From NCBI GenBank assembly GCA_035937155.1, contig DASYVJ010000017.1, positions 28,984 to 92,983 of the forward strand: a stretch of 64,000 nt of DNA, read 5' to 3'. A program made the translations under genes and the position numbers. Positions 8,350 to 16,296 of the stretch are shown here, piece by piece (the first letter of the stretch is position 1; each line of letters opens with the position of its first letter). The notes below the pieces were generated by a model. The model was not told where the DNA came from and made no database searches. It worked only from the letters and a program-made list of their open reading frames with translations. Source of the stretch: Palsa-870 sp035937155. Lineage in GTDB: Bacteria; Chloroflexota; Dormibacteria; Dormibacterales; Dormibacteraceae.

Positions 8350-9120
8350 TTGACTAAACCCGGCGTCTTAATTCTCCTCAGGCATGGCCAGAGCACCTGG
8401 AACCTCGAGAACCTTTTCACCGGCTGGCATGATGTTCCCCTCAGCGAGCGTGGCGTCGCCGAAGCGATTGAAGCCGGGCGCTTGATCAAAAAAGAGGGAC
8501 TGTTCCCGGATGTGCTGCACACCTCGGTGCTGGTGCGGGCAATCGCAACTGCGAACCTGGCGCTCGGCGAGCTCGACCTCAGCTGGATACCCGTGCGTCG
8601 AAGTTGGCGCCTCAATGAGCGGCACTATGGCGCCCTCCAGGGCCTGAACAAGGCGGAGACGGCGGCCAAGTACGGGCCGGACAAGGTCAAGCTGTGGCGG
8701 CGGAGCTACGACGTCAGACCGCCCCCCCTGGATCCTTCTGACGAGCGCCACCCGGCTCACGATCGACGCTACCGGGACCTGCCTCCCGAGCTGATACCAA
8801 GCGCCGAATGCCTGAAAGACGTCCTCGACCGCATGCTGCCCTACTGGTACGACGCCATAGTCCCCGATCTTCTGCGGTACTCGTGCGTGCTGGTATCCGC
8901 ACACGGCAACAGCCTGCGCGCGCTGGTGAAGCACCTCGACGGACTAACCGACCAGCAGGTGATCGACCTGGACATTCCGACGGGCGTGCCTCGCGTATAC
9001 GAGCTGGATGCGGCCTTCAAGCCGGTGTCATGGCGCTACCTCGGCGATTCGAAGGAGATTGAGCAGCGCGCGGCAGCGGTGCGGGCGCAGGCCGGAAGCT
9101 CGGAACACGGAAGCTCTTAG
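8350..9120 (+). CDS. gpmA: 2,3-bisphosphoglycerate-dependent phosphoglycerate mutase
   Basis: A histidine-phosphatase-fold mutase that interconverts 3- and 2-phosphoglycerate. The phosphohistidine motif is LLRHGQSTWN, followed by LFTGWHDVPLSERG and RRSWRLNERHYGALQGLNK. YDVRPPPLD and the second histidine in VSAHGNSLRALVKHLDG complete the active site of the cofactor-dependent class. TTG 8350 is used as the start because the homologous region begins at once. It continues the gap-pgk-tpi glycolytic order after a 111-base spacer containing a G/C-rich imperfect repeat. Confidence 0.95.
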   Translation: MTKPGVLILLRHGQSTWNLENLFTGWHDVPLSERGVAEAIEAGRLIKKEGLFPDVLHTSVLVRAIATANLALGELDLSWIPVRRSWRLNERHYGALQGLNKAETAAKYGPDKVKLWRRSYDVRPPPLDPSDERHPAHDRRYRDLPPELIPSAECLKDVLDRMLPYWYDAIVPDLLRYSCVLVSAHGNSLRALVKHLDGLTDQQVIDLDIPTGVPRVYELDAAFKPVSWRYLGDSKEIEQRAAAVRAQAGSSEHGSS

Positions 9121-9171
9121 ACTGATTCGTAGCTAAAAGGGGTTCAAATTCACATAACGGAGGGTTCCGCC

Positions 9172-9786
9172 ATGGCATTCGTACTTCCGCCGCTTCCTTA
9201 TGGGTTCGATGCGCTCGAGCCGCACATCGACGCCAAGACGATGGAGATCCACCACGACAAGCATCACGCGACCTACGTGACCAACGCCAACGCGGCGATC
9301 GAAAAGCATCCCGAGCTGGGGGCCAAGTCGGTCGAAGACTTGCTGTGGGGTATCAATGAGGTCCCCGAGGACATCCGGACCGCCATTCGCAACAATGCCG
9401 GCGGTCACTCCAACCATTCGATCTTCTGGACCATCATGGGTCCCGGCGGCGGCGGCAACCCGACGGGCCGTATCGCGGATGGCATCAAGACGACGTTCAC
9501 CAGCTACGACGCGTTCAAGGAGCAGCTCCAGAAGACGGCGCTGGGTCAGTTCGGCAGCGGATGGGCCTGGCTGGTCGTCGACAAGAACGGCAAGATGTCC
9601 ATCAAGGGCTACCCCAACCAGGACAGCCCCTACATGGAGGGCCTGACCCCCATCCTGGGCGTCGACGTCTGGGAGCACGCGTACTACCTCAAGTACCAGA
9701 ACAAGCGGGCGGACTACGTCGCCGCGTGGTTCAACACGCTCAACTGGGACGCGATCAACGCTCGTTTCTCGTCTGTTTGGTCCTAG
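9172..9786 (+). CDS. sodA: Superoxide dismutase, Fe/Mn family
   Basis: This enzyme dismutates superoxide in the cytoplasm. Metal ligands are visible in MEIHHDKHHATYV (first His), NAGGHSNHSIFW (second His) and LGVDVWEHAYYLKYQNKR (Asp and His). Its 204 residues are the standard size. A GGAGGG Shine-Dalgarno lies ahead of ATG 9172, and a TAGACT hexamer near 9118 may be its -10 box. The metal choice cannot be read off with certainty. It lies between the glycolytic genes and secG. Confidence 0.96.
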   Translation: MAFVLPPLPYGFDALEPHIDAKTMEIHHDKHHATYVTNANAAIEKHPELGAKSVEDLLWGINEVPEDIRTAIRNNAGGHSNHSIFWTIMGPGGGGNPTGRIADGIKTTFTSYDAFKEQLQKTALGQFGSGWAWLVVDKNGKMSIKGYPNQDSPYMEGLTPILGVDVWEHAYYLKYQNKRADYVAAWFNTLNWDAINARFSSVWS

Positions 9787-9804
9787 GTAGAATCTCCCGG
9801 TCCC

Positions 9805-10059
9805 ATGGCTAACCTCAAGAACCTTCTCGTCATCACAGAGGCCGTCCTCGCGCTCTTCTTGATGGCGGGCGTGCTCATCCAGACGCCAAAGGCCTCGGGC
9901 CTAGGCGGAACGATCGGTGGAGGCGGCGACGGTTCGGGCGGCGGGTATCGCACCCGCCGCGGCCTGGAACGCCAGATCTACTGGACGACCTGGGTGCTGG
10001 TCGTCGCCTTCCTGATCTGCTCACTTGCCAACATCTGGGTGACCACACATCCGAGATAG
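9805..10059 (+). CDS. secG: Preprotein translocase subunit SecG
   Basis: A small 84-residue membrane protein of the Sec translocon. It has two transmembrane helices (LLVITEAVLALFLMAGVLIQ and WTTWVLVVAFLICSLANIWV) joined by the characteristic glycine-rich loop GLGGTIGGGGDGSGGG. Location after glycolytic genes is a recurrent secG context in Gram-positive-type bacteria. A TAGAAT hexamer at 9788-9793, eleven bases before the ATG, suggests its own short-leader promoter. The stop overlaps the likely start of the following lipoprotein gene. Confidence 0.88.
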   Translation: MANLKNLLVITEAVLALFLMAGVLIQTPKASGLGGTIGGGGDGSGGGYRTRRGLERQIYWTTWVLVVAFLICSLANIWVTTHPR

Positions 10060-11659
10060 GCGGCTGCTCACCGCCGCACTTGCGGCGGTGGTGGCACTCG
10101 TCGCTTGCCAGCCGGTCGCGACAGTGCCGAAGCCGGCACGCGGCGGCACGGCCGTCGAAGCCCTCGTGGGACCCGCCGGGGTCTTGAACCCCCTATTCGA
10201 GAACATCGACAGCACCCGCGACGTGGACAGCGTCATCTACCAGGGCCTGACCACCGTGAACAGCCAGCAGAACGTCGTCGGAGCCCTGGCCAGCGACTGG
10301 GCCGTGTCGCCGGACCACCTCTCGTACACGTTCAACATCCGCGGCGGTGTCAAGTGGGCCGACGGCCAACCCTTCAGCGCCGACGACGTGCTGTTCACCT
10401 ATCACGTGCTCCAGGATCTCGAGTACCAGCAGCCAGGGGCCGACTTCTGGCGGCAGGTTGGAGTGGGCCCCGGCGGCGCGGGGCAGGTCGTGTTCACGCT
10501 GCGGGCGCCGAGCGCCTCGTTTCCGCTGGCGCTTCGGATCGGCATCATCGCCAAGCACATATTCGCCGGCATGGCGCCGGCGCAGATCGCCGCCAGCCCG
10601 TTCAGCGGTGTCCGCGCGATCGGCACCGGGCCGTTCAAGGTCGCAGCCCTCAGCCCGCTAGCGATCACCCTTGACCGCAATCCGTACGCAGACCCCCAGC
10701 CCTACCTGGACCACCTGGTCCTGCGGACGTATCCGGCGAGCGATCCCCAGTCGGCGATCCGAGCGGTCGGCCAGGGCGTCGCAGACCTGGTGGGAGGGCT
10801 GCAGCCGCAGGAGGTCGACGCGCTCCAGGGACGTACCGACGTGTCGGTGCTGGACTCGCGGATGTTCACCAACTCGTTCGTGAGCTTGAACCCGGACGGT
10901 GACGGCAAACAGTTCTTCGGCGACGCCAAGGTGCGATGGGCCATCGTGCAGGCGATCGACCGGCAGCGGATCGTGACCGAGGTGCTGTCAGGGAGGGCCG
11001 ACCCCGATCCAAATCCGATTCCGGTGGGATCCTGGGCTTACTCGGCGTCAGCCGCCGCTCTGCATCCGACCGATCAGCTCGCGGCTGCTCAGGCGCTGGA
11101 CAAGGCAGGCTGGGTGGTGCCGAGTGGTCAGAAAGTTCGAACCAAGAACGGCGTGGCATTCGCGGTCCAGCTCGTCGCCGCGGACTCTTACCCCAGTCAT
11201 CAGGTCGCCGACGCGCTGGCCCGGCAGCTCGCGGACATCGGCATCCAGGTGACCGTTCATGCCGTGCCCGCATCGCAGCTGGTCCAGAACTACCTGCTCG
11301 GCCGCAACTACCAGATGGCGCTCGCTTCGTTCGATGTCGGCCAGGACCCAGACCAGTATTCGCTGTGGCATTCAGGCGCCGAGGCAAACGCCTTGAACTT
11401 CGCCTACTCGCGCGGCTGGGGCTTGATCGACAGCGACCTCGAGGCCGGCCGTGAGTCGGTCGACCCGCAGGCACGGCTTGCCGCCTACATCGACTTCCAG
11501 GTGCTGATGGCGGACGCGGCACCCGCGGTCTTCATCTACTCCTCGCGCTATGACTACGCGGTGTCGCAGCGGGTGCATGGCGTGCGTATGAACAAGGTCA
11601 TCGAGCCCGCGGATCGATTCCAGTACGTGACGCAGTGGTACGTCAATACCAGTGGGTAG
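10049..11659 (+). CDS. Peptide/oligopeptide ABC transporter substrate-binding lipoprotein
   Basis: A family 5 extracellular solute-binding protein (DppA/OppA type). After a lipobox (LVAC) come blocks typical of the family: LASDWAVSPDHLSYTFNIR, VKWADGQPFSADDVLFTYH and AIRAVGQGVADLVGG. The signal peptide needs residues upstream of the first standard start (GTG 10088): in frame lies RDRRLLTAALAAVVALVAC, with the Cys at residue 20 if initiation is at ATC 10049. An in-frame TGA at 10040 rules out a longer version; CTG 10064 would also work but leaves no charged n-region. The permease and ATPase genes are not adjacent. Confidence 0.88.
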   Translation: MRDRRLLTAALAAVVALVACQPVATVPKPARGGTAVEALVGPAGVLNPLFENIDSTRDVDSVIYQGLTTVNSQQNVVGALASDWAVSPDHLSYTFNIRGGVKWADGQPFSADDVLFTYHVLQDLEYQQPGADFWRQVGVGPGGAGQVVFTLRAPSASFPLALRIGIIAKHIFAGMAPAQIAASPFSGVRAIGTGPFKVAALSPLAITLDRNPYADPQPYLDHLVLRTYPASDPQSAIRAVGQGVADLVGGLQPQEVDALQGRTDVSVLDSRMFTNSFVSLNPDGDGKQFFGDAKVRWAIVQAIDRQRIVTEVLSGRADPDPNPIPVGSWAYSASAAALHPTDQLAAAQALDKAGWVVPSGQKVRTKNGVAFAVQLVAADSYPSHQVADALARQLADIGIQVTVHAVPASQLVQNYLLGRNYQMALASFDVGQDPDQYSLWHSGAEANALNFAYSRGWGLIDSDLEAGRESVDPQARLAAYIDFQVLMADAAPAVFIYSSRYDYAVSQRVHGVRMNKVIEPADRFQYVTQWYVNTSG

Positions 11660-11672
11660 TTACTACGACGAT

Positions 11673-11724
11673 CCCCGCACCCGTCGCTGCGCGCCGACCT
11701 CCCCAGCGAGTGGGGAGGTAAATT
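11673..11724. repeat. REP-like double-hairpin repeat, copy A
   Basis: This starts with a run of C plus ACCCG, then a GC-rich short palindrome, then ACCTCCCC (11697-11704) pairing perfectly with GGGGAGGT (11712-11719), then TAAATT. Similar units occur at 18950, 21922, 30611 and 58778. Its last bases, TAAATT at 11719-11724, may serve as a -10 box for the following SDR gene. Confidence 0.7.
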
Positions 11725-11734
11725 CTCCTGTGTA

Positions 11735-12499
11735 ATGGATCTCGGTCTGAAGGACCGGCGCGCGCTCGTCACCGCGGCGAGCAAGGGACTGGGCCGCGCC
11801 TGCGCCGAAGCGCTCGTAGTGGAAGGCGCCCGCGTCTTCATCTCATCGCGAGACCGTGCTGCGATCGAGGCGACGGGCAAGGCAATCAAGGCCGCGGGTT
11901 GGGCGGCGGCCGACGTCTCAAGGGACGGCGAGCCGGAAGAGCTGGTCAAGCAGGCACGAGCCACGCTGGGCGGCCTCGATGTCCTGGTCGTCAACGCCGG
12001 CGGGCCCCCGCCGGGGACGTTCCAGAGCACGCCACTCGAAAGCTGGGAACCCGCGTTTCAACTCACACTGATGAGCGCGGTGCGTCTGGTGAAGGCTGCG
12101 CTACCCGACCTCAAGGAGTCTGGGCAGGGCCGCATCGTCTTCATCACTTCGATCTCGGTGCGCCAGCCCATGGCCAACCTGATCCTGTCGAACTCTCTTC
12201 GCGCCGGCGTCACCGGCCTGGCGAAGACGCTGTCTCGCGAAGTGGCTCCGGACCGGATCACGGTGAACTGCCTTGCCCCTGACGCCATCCTGACGGACCG
12301 GATCCGAAGCCTTGTCGCCGCCGGCGGCGGCGGACCGGAGGAACAGCTCAAGCGGAGGGCGGCTGAGGCGCTGATGAGACGGTTCGGCGATCCCGCGGAG
12401 TTCGGTGCCACGTGCGCGTTCCTGTGCTCTCGGCAAGCGGGCTACATCACCGGGCAGACGCTCGGCGTCGACGGCGGATCGCTGCTGGGCGTTCACTAA
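11735..12499 (+). CDS. Atypical short-chain dehydrogenase/reductase (FabG-like fold)
   Basis: A 254-residue Rossmann-fold SDR. The cofactor motif is altered to TAASKGLGRA, NAGG and the ITSISV serine strand are present, and the C-terminus GYITGQTLGVDGG is typical. The catalytic YxxxK is missing: the position reads ILSNSLRAGVTGLAKTLS, with Asn/Ser and Arg in place of Tyr and Lys. This places it in the FabG-like SDR subgroup with an incomplete catalytic tetrad. Its reaction is unknown and may not be classical ketoacyl reduction. ATG 11735 follows a possible TAAATT -10 supplied by the upstream repeat. Confidence 0.88.
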   Translation: MDLGLKDRRALVTAASKGLGRACAEALVVEGARVFISSRDRAAIEATGKAIKAAGWAAADVSRDGEPEELVKQARATLGGLDVLVVNAGGPPPGTFQSTPLESWEPAFQLTLMSAVRLVKAALPDLKESGQGRIVFITSISVRQPMANLILSNSLRAGVTGLAKTLSREVAPDRITVNCLAPDAILTDRIRSLVAAGGGGPEEQLKRRAAEALMRRFGDPAEFGATCAFLCSRQAGYITGQTLGVDGGSLLGVH

Positions 12500-12528
12500 G
12501 TGGCTCGCTCACGAGCTGATCGGGCCAC

Positions 12529-12534
12529 TAGGAT
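12529..12534 (+). promoter_or_regulatory. -10 box of probable leaderless promoter
   Basis: TAGGAT lies exactly six bases before the ATG of the aminotransferase gene at 12541. The same TANNNT-N6-start arrangement occurs at 21347 and 41959, which suggests transcripts beginning at or next to the start codon. No Shine-Dalgarno is seen here. Confidence 0.55.
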
Positions 12535-12540
12535 TCGGGC

Positions 12541-13725
12541 ATGACCGCCATTCGGTTCGCGGAACGGATGTCCCGTCTCGGCACGGAAGGCGCCTTCGAG
12601 GTGCTCGCCAAGGCGCGACGGCTTGAGGCGCAGGGCAAGAAGATCGTTCACCTCGAGATCGGCGAGCCCGACTTCGCGACACCCGACAACATCGTCGAGG
12701 CCGGCATCTCGGCGATGCAGCACGGGTACACGCACTACACGCCGGCCAGCGGCATCCTCGAGGCGCGCCAGGCAGTCGCGGGTTTCGTCAGCCGCACGCT
12801 GAAAACCGAGATCGACCCGATTGAGGTCGTCCTCGTTCCCGGCTCGAAGAACGTCTTGCTCTTCACATTGCTCGCGTGCATCGAGCCGGGAGACGAGGTC
12901 ATCCTTCCCGACCCCGGCTACCCCGCGTACGCATCGCAGGTCAACTTCATCGGCGGTGTGCCGAAGACGGTGACGCTGCGCGAGGAGAGTGGCTTCCGGA
13001 TGGACCTCGACGAGCTTGCCTCGCTGGTCACCCCGAAGACCAGGATGCTGATCGTCAACACGCCGCAGAACCCAACCGGCGGGGTGCTGACGGCTGAGGA
13101 CGTGCAGTTCGTCTGCGACCTTGCCAACAAACACGACCTGCTGGTGGTTTCGGACGAGATCTACAGCCAGCTCGTGTATGGCTTTCATCACGTGTCGCCG
13201 CTATCGCATCCGGGCATGCGCGAGCGCACGGTGCTGATGGACGGCCTGTCCAAGTCGTACGCGATGACCGGGTGGCGGCTCGGGTACGCGGTCGCGCCCA
13301 AAGCGCTGGCTGCCAAGCTGGACACGCTGATGATCAACTCGTCATCGTGCGCTGCTGCATTCACCCAGATGGCGGCGATCGAAGCGCTGAGCGCGCCCGA
13401 GTCCGCGCAGGCGGTGACCCGCATGGTGAAGGTGTTCGAGCACCGGCGCAACCTGGTGGTGGATGGCCTCAACGCAATTCCGGGCATGCGGTGCGCGCGC
13501 CCGCAGGGCTCCTTCTACGTGTTCCCGAACATCGAAGGCACGGGATACAACGAACATGAGCTTGCCGACAGGCTGCTCGCGGAGGCAGGTGTGGCGGTCC
13601 TGCCGGGGACGGCATTCGGTGATGCGGGGAAGGGGTTCATCCGGCTCGCTTACACGCAATCCGAAGACGAGCTGAAGCTGGGCCTGGATCGCATCGGGGA
13701 GTTCATCGCCGCCAACCCCCCTTAG
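12541..13725 (+). CDS. Class I/II PLP-dependent aminotransferase
   Basis: A fold-type I aminotransferase of the aspartate/aromatic aminotransferase group. It shows LEIGEPDFATPDNI near the N-terminus, the PLP-contacting VNTPQNPTGGVL, DEIYSQLVY, and the Schiff-base lysine in LSKSYAMTGWRLGY. A phosphate or substrate-carboxylate region (FIRLAYTQSEDEL, with the conserved Arg) is near the end. Its 394 residues are a normal length. The amino-donor specificity is not readable; aspartate, alanine or aromatic substrates are all possible. It sits alone between the SDR and a convergent phosphoesterase gene. Confidence 0.92.
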   Translation: MTAIRFAERMSRLGTEGAFEVLAKARRLEAQGKKIVHLEIGEPDFATPDNIVEAGISAMQHGYTHYTPASGILEARQAVAGFVSRTLKTEIDPIEVVLVPGSKNVLLFTLLACIEPGDEVILPDPGYPAYASQVNFIGGVPKTVTLREESGFRMDLDELASLVTPKTRMLIVNTPQNPTGGVLTAEDVQFVCDLANKHDLLVVSDEIYSQLVYGFHHVSPLSHPGMRERTVLMDGLSKSYAMTGWRLGYAVAPKALAAKLDTLMINSSSCAAAFTQMAAIEALSAPESAQAVTRMVKVFEHRRNLVVDGLNAIPGMRCARPQGSFYVFPNIEGTGYNEHELADRLLAEAGVAVLPGTAFGDAGKGFIRLAYTQSEDELKLGLDRIGEFIAANPP

Positions 13726-13812
13726 GCGAGTTGGTATTTGCGCCCGTGCCGGCTCGCGCGGGTTTTCCGCCGGTCGCAAACCGCCGGCTACCGGCACCGA
13801 TGTTGAATCTTG

Positions 13813-14352
13813 TTAGTCGCGAAGTCGCATGCTGCGGACGATGTTCCAAGCGCCGGCGTTTGTGCCAACCACAAGCCACCCTTCTTTAGCTCTGACGACA
13901 ATCGGTACCACGTCGCCCAGCTGATTTACGAGCTGTTTACGAGCTGAGGCTGACCCACGTGTTGCGACGGTCAAGTGAGTCACCGGCGTGTCAGCGAACT
14001 CACCGCCGAAAGGCAGGATTCCGAACCGCCGACTGATTTCGCGGGTGAGCCGGGCGAAAGGTTCGGCCGGTTCTGGCTCCAAATAGACGACACCCTGTTC
14101 AAATTGCTTCACCCCCGTTAGGGAAAACTGGAAAGCTCTCGTGGCGCCAATCAGTCTCTCAAGACTGTCAATGGTGGCTTCGGTCAGATCGGAAGGCGGG
14201 AGGAATGGAAACATCAGCGTGACGTGCGGAGGTATTCCGGCGGCAGCGCTTGGGTCGTACTGCATCCGAAGGTCGTGCACCAGCTGACCCACGCCAGGCG
14301 CCGGAATAAGCACGACACTTTCCACTGATGGACGATCACTTTCTTCGTTCAC
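13813..14352 (-). CDS. 2H phosphoesterase / 2'-5' RNA ligase-like protein
   Basis: A 179-residue member of the two-histidine phosphoesterase superfamily. The two HxT motifs are in IPPHVTLMFPF (about residue 43) and VTHLTVATRG (about residue 124), about 80 residues apart as expected. Relatives hydrolyse cyclic phosphodiesters or handle RNA 2',5' linkages; the actual substrate here is unknown. It is divergent from the formate dehydrogenase gene with only 36 bases between the starts. The convergent spacer on its 3' side (13726-13812) holds an imperfect GTGCCGG/CCGGCAC palindrome that might help termination. Confidence 0.82.
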   Translation of the reverse strand: MNEESDRPSVESVVLIPAPGVGQLVHDLRMQYDPSAAAGIPPHVTLMFPFLPPSDLTEATIDSLERLIGATRAFQFSLTGVKQFEQGVVYLEPEPAEPFARLTREISRRFGILPFGGEFADTPVTHLTVATRGSASARKQLVNQLGDVVPIVVRAKEGWLVVGTNAGAWNIVRSMRLRD

Positions 14353-14388
14353 AGCTCAAAGCACACAGGCTCCTATATTGTCGTTCTC

Positions 14389-16296
14389 ATGGGTGATGGC
14401 CTCATCCGTCTGACCGAGCCGCTCGTGAGGGATGGGGGGCGGCTGCGTCCGGCCTCCTGGGAGGAGGCGCTCGAGCGGGCCGCCTCCGGGTTCTCCACCG
14501 CCAGGGATCGCGGACCGAACGCGTTTGGCATGTTCAGCTGCTCCAAGACGACCAATGAGATGAATTTCATGGCCCAGAAGTTCACGCGCATGGTCATGCA
14601 CAGCAACAACATCGACAGCTGCAACCGGACTTGACACGCTCCCAGCGTCGCCGGTCTGGCGACAGTTTTCGGAGCCGGAGGAGGGACCTCTTCGTACCGC
14701 GAGGCTGAGGAAACTGAGCTGGTGATCCTCTGGGGTTCGAACGCGCGAGAGACCCACCCGATCTTCTTTCATCACCTCCTGCGTGGCGTTCGTAATGGCG
14801 CGCGCCTGGTGGCGGTGGATCCGCGCCGCACCAGCTCAGCGGAATGGGCCGATGTTTGGCTGGGCATCGACGTCGGCAGCGACATCGCGCTGGCCAACGC
14901 GATGGCGCGCGTCATCATCCACGCGGATCTCGCAAACCAGGAGTTCATCGATCGCGCGACGACGGGCTATGACGAGTTCGCGCGCTGCGTCGAGGCGTAC
15001 ACACTGGAGGTCGCGGAGAAGGAGACCGGGGTGCCTGCCTTCGCGATTCGCGATGTCGCGCTCGAGTACGCCACGGCGGACCGCGCGATGATCTGCTGGA
15101 CACTAGGCATCACCGAGCATCACAACGCGACCGACAACGTGCTGGCGCTCATCAACCTCGCCTTGCTCACCGGAAAGGTCGGTCGCTACGGCTGCGGCCT
15201 CAACCCGCTGCGCGGCCAGAACAACGTCCAGGGCGGCGGCGACATGGGCGCGATCCCGGCCCGGTTGCCCGGTTTCCAGGATCTCCAGGATCCAGCGATT
15301 CACGACAAGTTCTCGCGCGCGTGGAGCGGCGCGCAGTTTCCTGACAAGAAGGGCTACCACCTCACCGAGATGTTCGAGGCGATGGAGCACGGCGAGCTGA
15401 AGGCGCTTTACATCGTGGGTGAGAACCCGGCGCGCAGCGAGGCGGACCAGACGCGAGCGGTCCGCTTGCTCAGCGGTCTCGAGCACCTGGTCGTGCAAGA
15501 CATCTTCTTGACGCAGACCGCCGAGCTCGCCCAGGTCGTCCTCCCGGCGGCCGCGGGTTGGGCGGAGTCCGAAGGGACGGTCACCAACAGCGAGCGGCGC
15601 GTCCAGCGCGTGCGTCGCGCGCTGGAACCGCCGGTCGGCGCGCGTGACGACGTCGACATCATCAGCGACCTGGCAGGGCGACTCGGATTCGACTGGGGAT
15701 GCCCGACCGCGGAGCAGGTGTGGGACGAATGCCGGAGTCTTTCGCCGATGCATACCGGGATGTCATACGGACGTCTCGACGAGCTCGACGGGATTCAGTG
15801 GCCGTGCCCAGACGAGTCGCACCCGGGCACGCCGTTTCTGCATGCACGGCTGTGGGAGGACCCGGTGGTGGGTCCGCGCGCGCCGCTATTTGCCGTCGAG
15901 CACGACCCGCCGGTGGACCGCCTGACTGCCGAGTTTCCCATCCGGCTCACCACCGGCCGCCGCCTCGACTCCTTCAACACCGGCGTGCAGAGCAACGAGT
16001 ACACCTCACCCTTGCGCAAGCGCGAGGCCCTGCTTATCTCGCCGGCTGACGGGGAGAGGCTCGGCATCGACGACGGAGAGAGGGTGCTGGCTAGCTCGCG
16101 CCGCGGGTCCGTCGAGGTCCCGGTCCGATTCGACGCAACGCTGCGACCGGGGCTCGCGTTCCTCACACTTCACTTCCCGGACCAGGTCGCGACCAACGTG
16201 CTCACCATCGACGCAACCGATCCGAAATCGGGCACCGCCGAGTTCAAGGCGAGCGCGATCAGGATCGAAAAGCTTAAGGCAGGCGCCAAGGCCTAG
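14389..16296 (+). CDS. fdhA: Selenocysteine formate dehydrogenase catalytic subunit, C-terminal half (split FdhA)
   Basis: The molybdopterin (bis-MGD) catalytic part of an NAD-linked formate dehydrogenase, 635 residues if the in-frame TGA at 14632-14634 is read as selenocysteine (residue 82). The context CNRT-U-HAPSVAGL matches the FdhF/FdhA active site, with the catalytic His right after it. The frame is otherwise open, homology continues without a break (LVILWGSNARETHPI, GRYGCGLNPLRGQNNVQGG, TGRRLDSFNTGVQSNEYTSP), and a SECIS hairpin follows the TGA. The protein lacks the N-terminal Fe4S4 domain; its start (IRLTEPLVRDGG) corresponds to the middle of a full-length FdhA, and the missing part is the separate gene at 18069. 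A TATATT hexamer sits nine bases before the ATG. Confidence 0.93.
14632..14675 (+). promoter_or_regulatory. Bacterial SECIS element with UGA selenocysteine codon
   Basis: The TGA codon is followed 18 bases later by a GGTCT apical loop on a perfect 6-bp stem (GTCGCC 14647-14652, GGCGAC 14658-14663). A lower stem forms from GCTCC (14638-14642) and GGAGC (14671-14675). The loop sequence and its distance from the UGA are the same as in Escherichia coli fdhF as I recall that element. It would recruit SelB carrying Sec-tRNA. The sel genes and selC are not in this window. Confidence 0.92.

Noticed and set aside
14389..14634. A truncated 81-residue formate dehydrogenase fragment followed by a separate gene (pseudogene)
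   Set aside because: The TGA sits at the selenocysteine position, the frame continues with homology, and a SECIS follows immediately.
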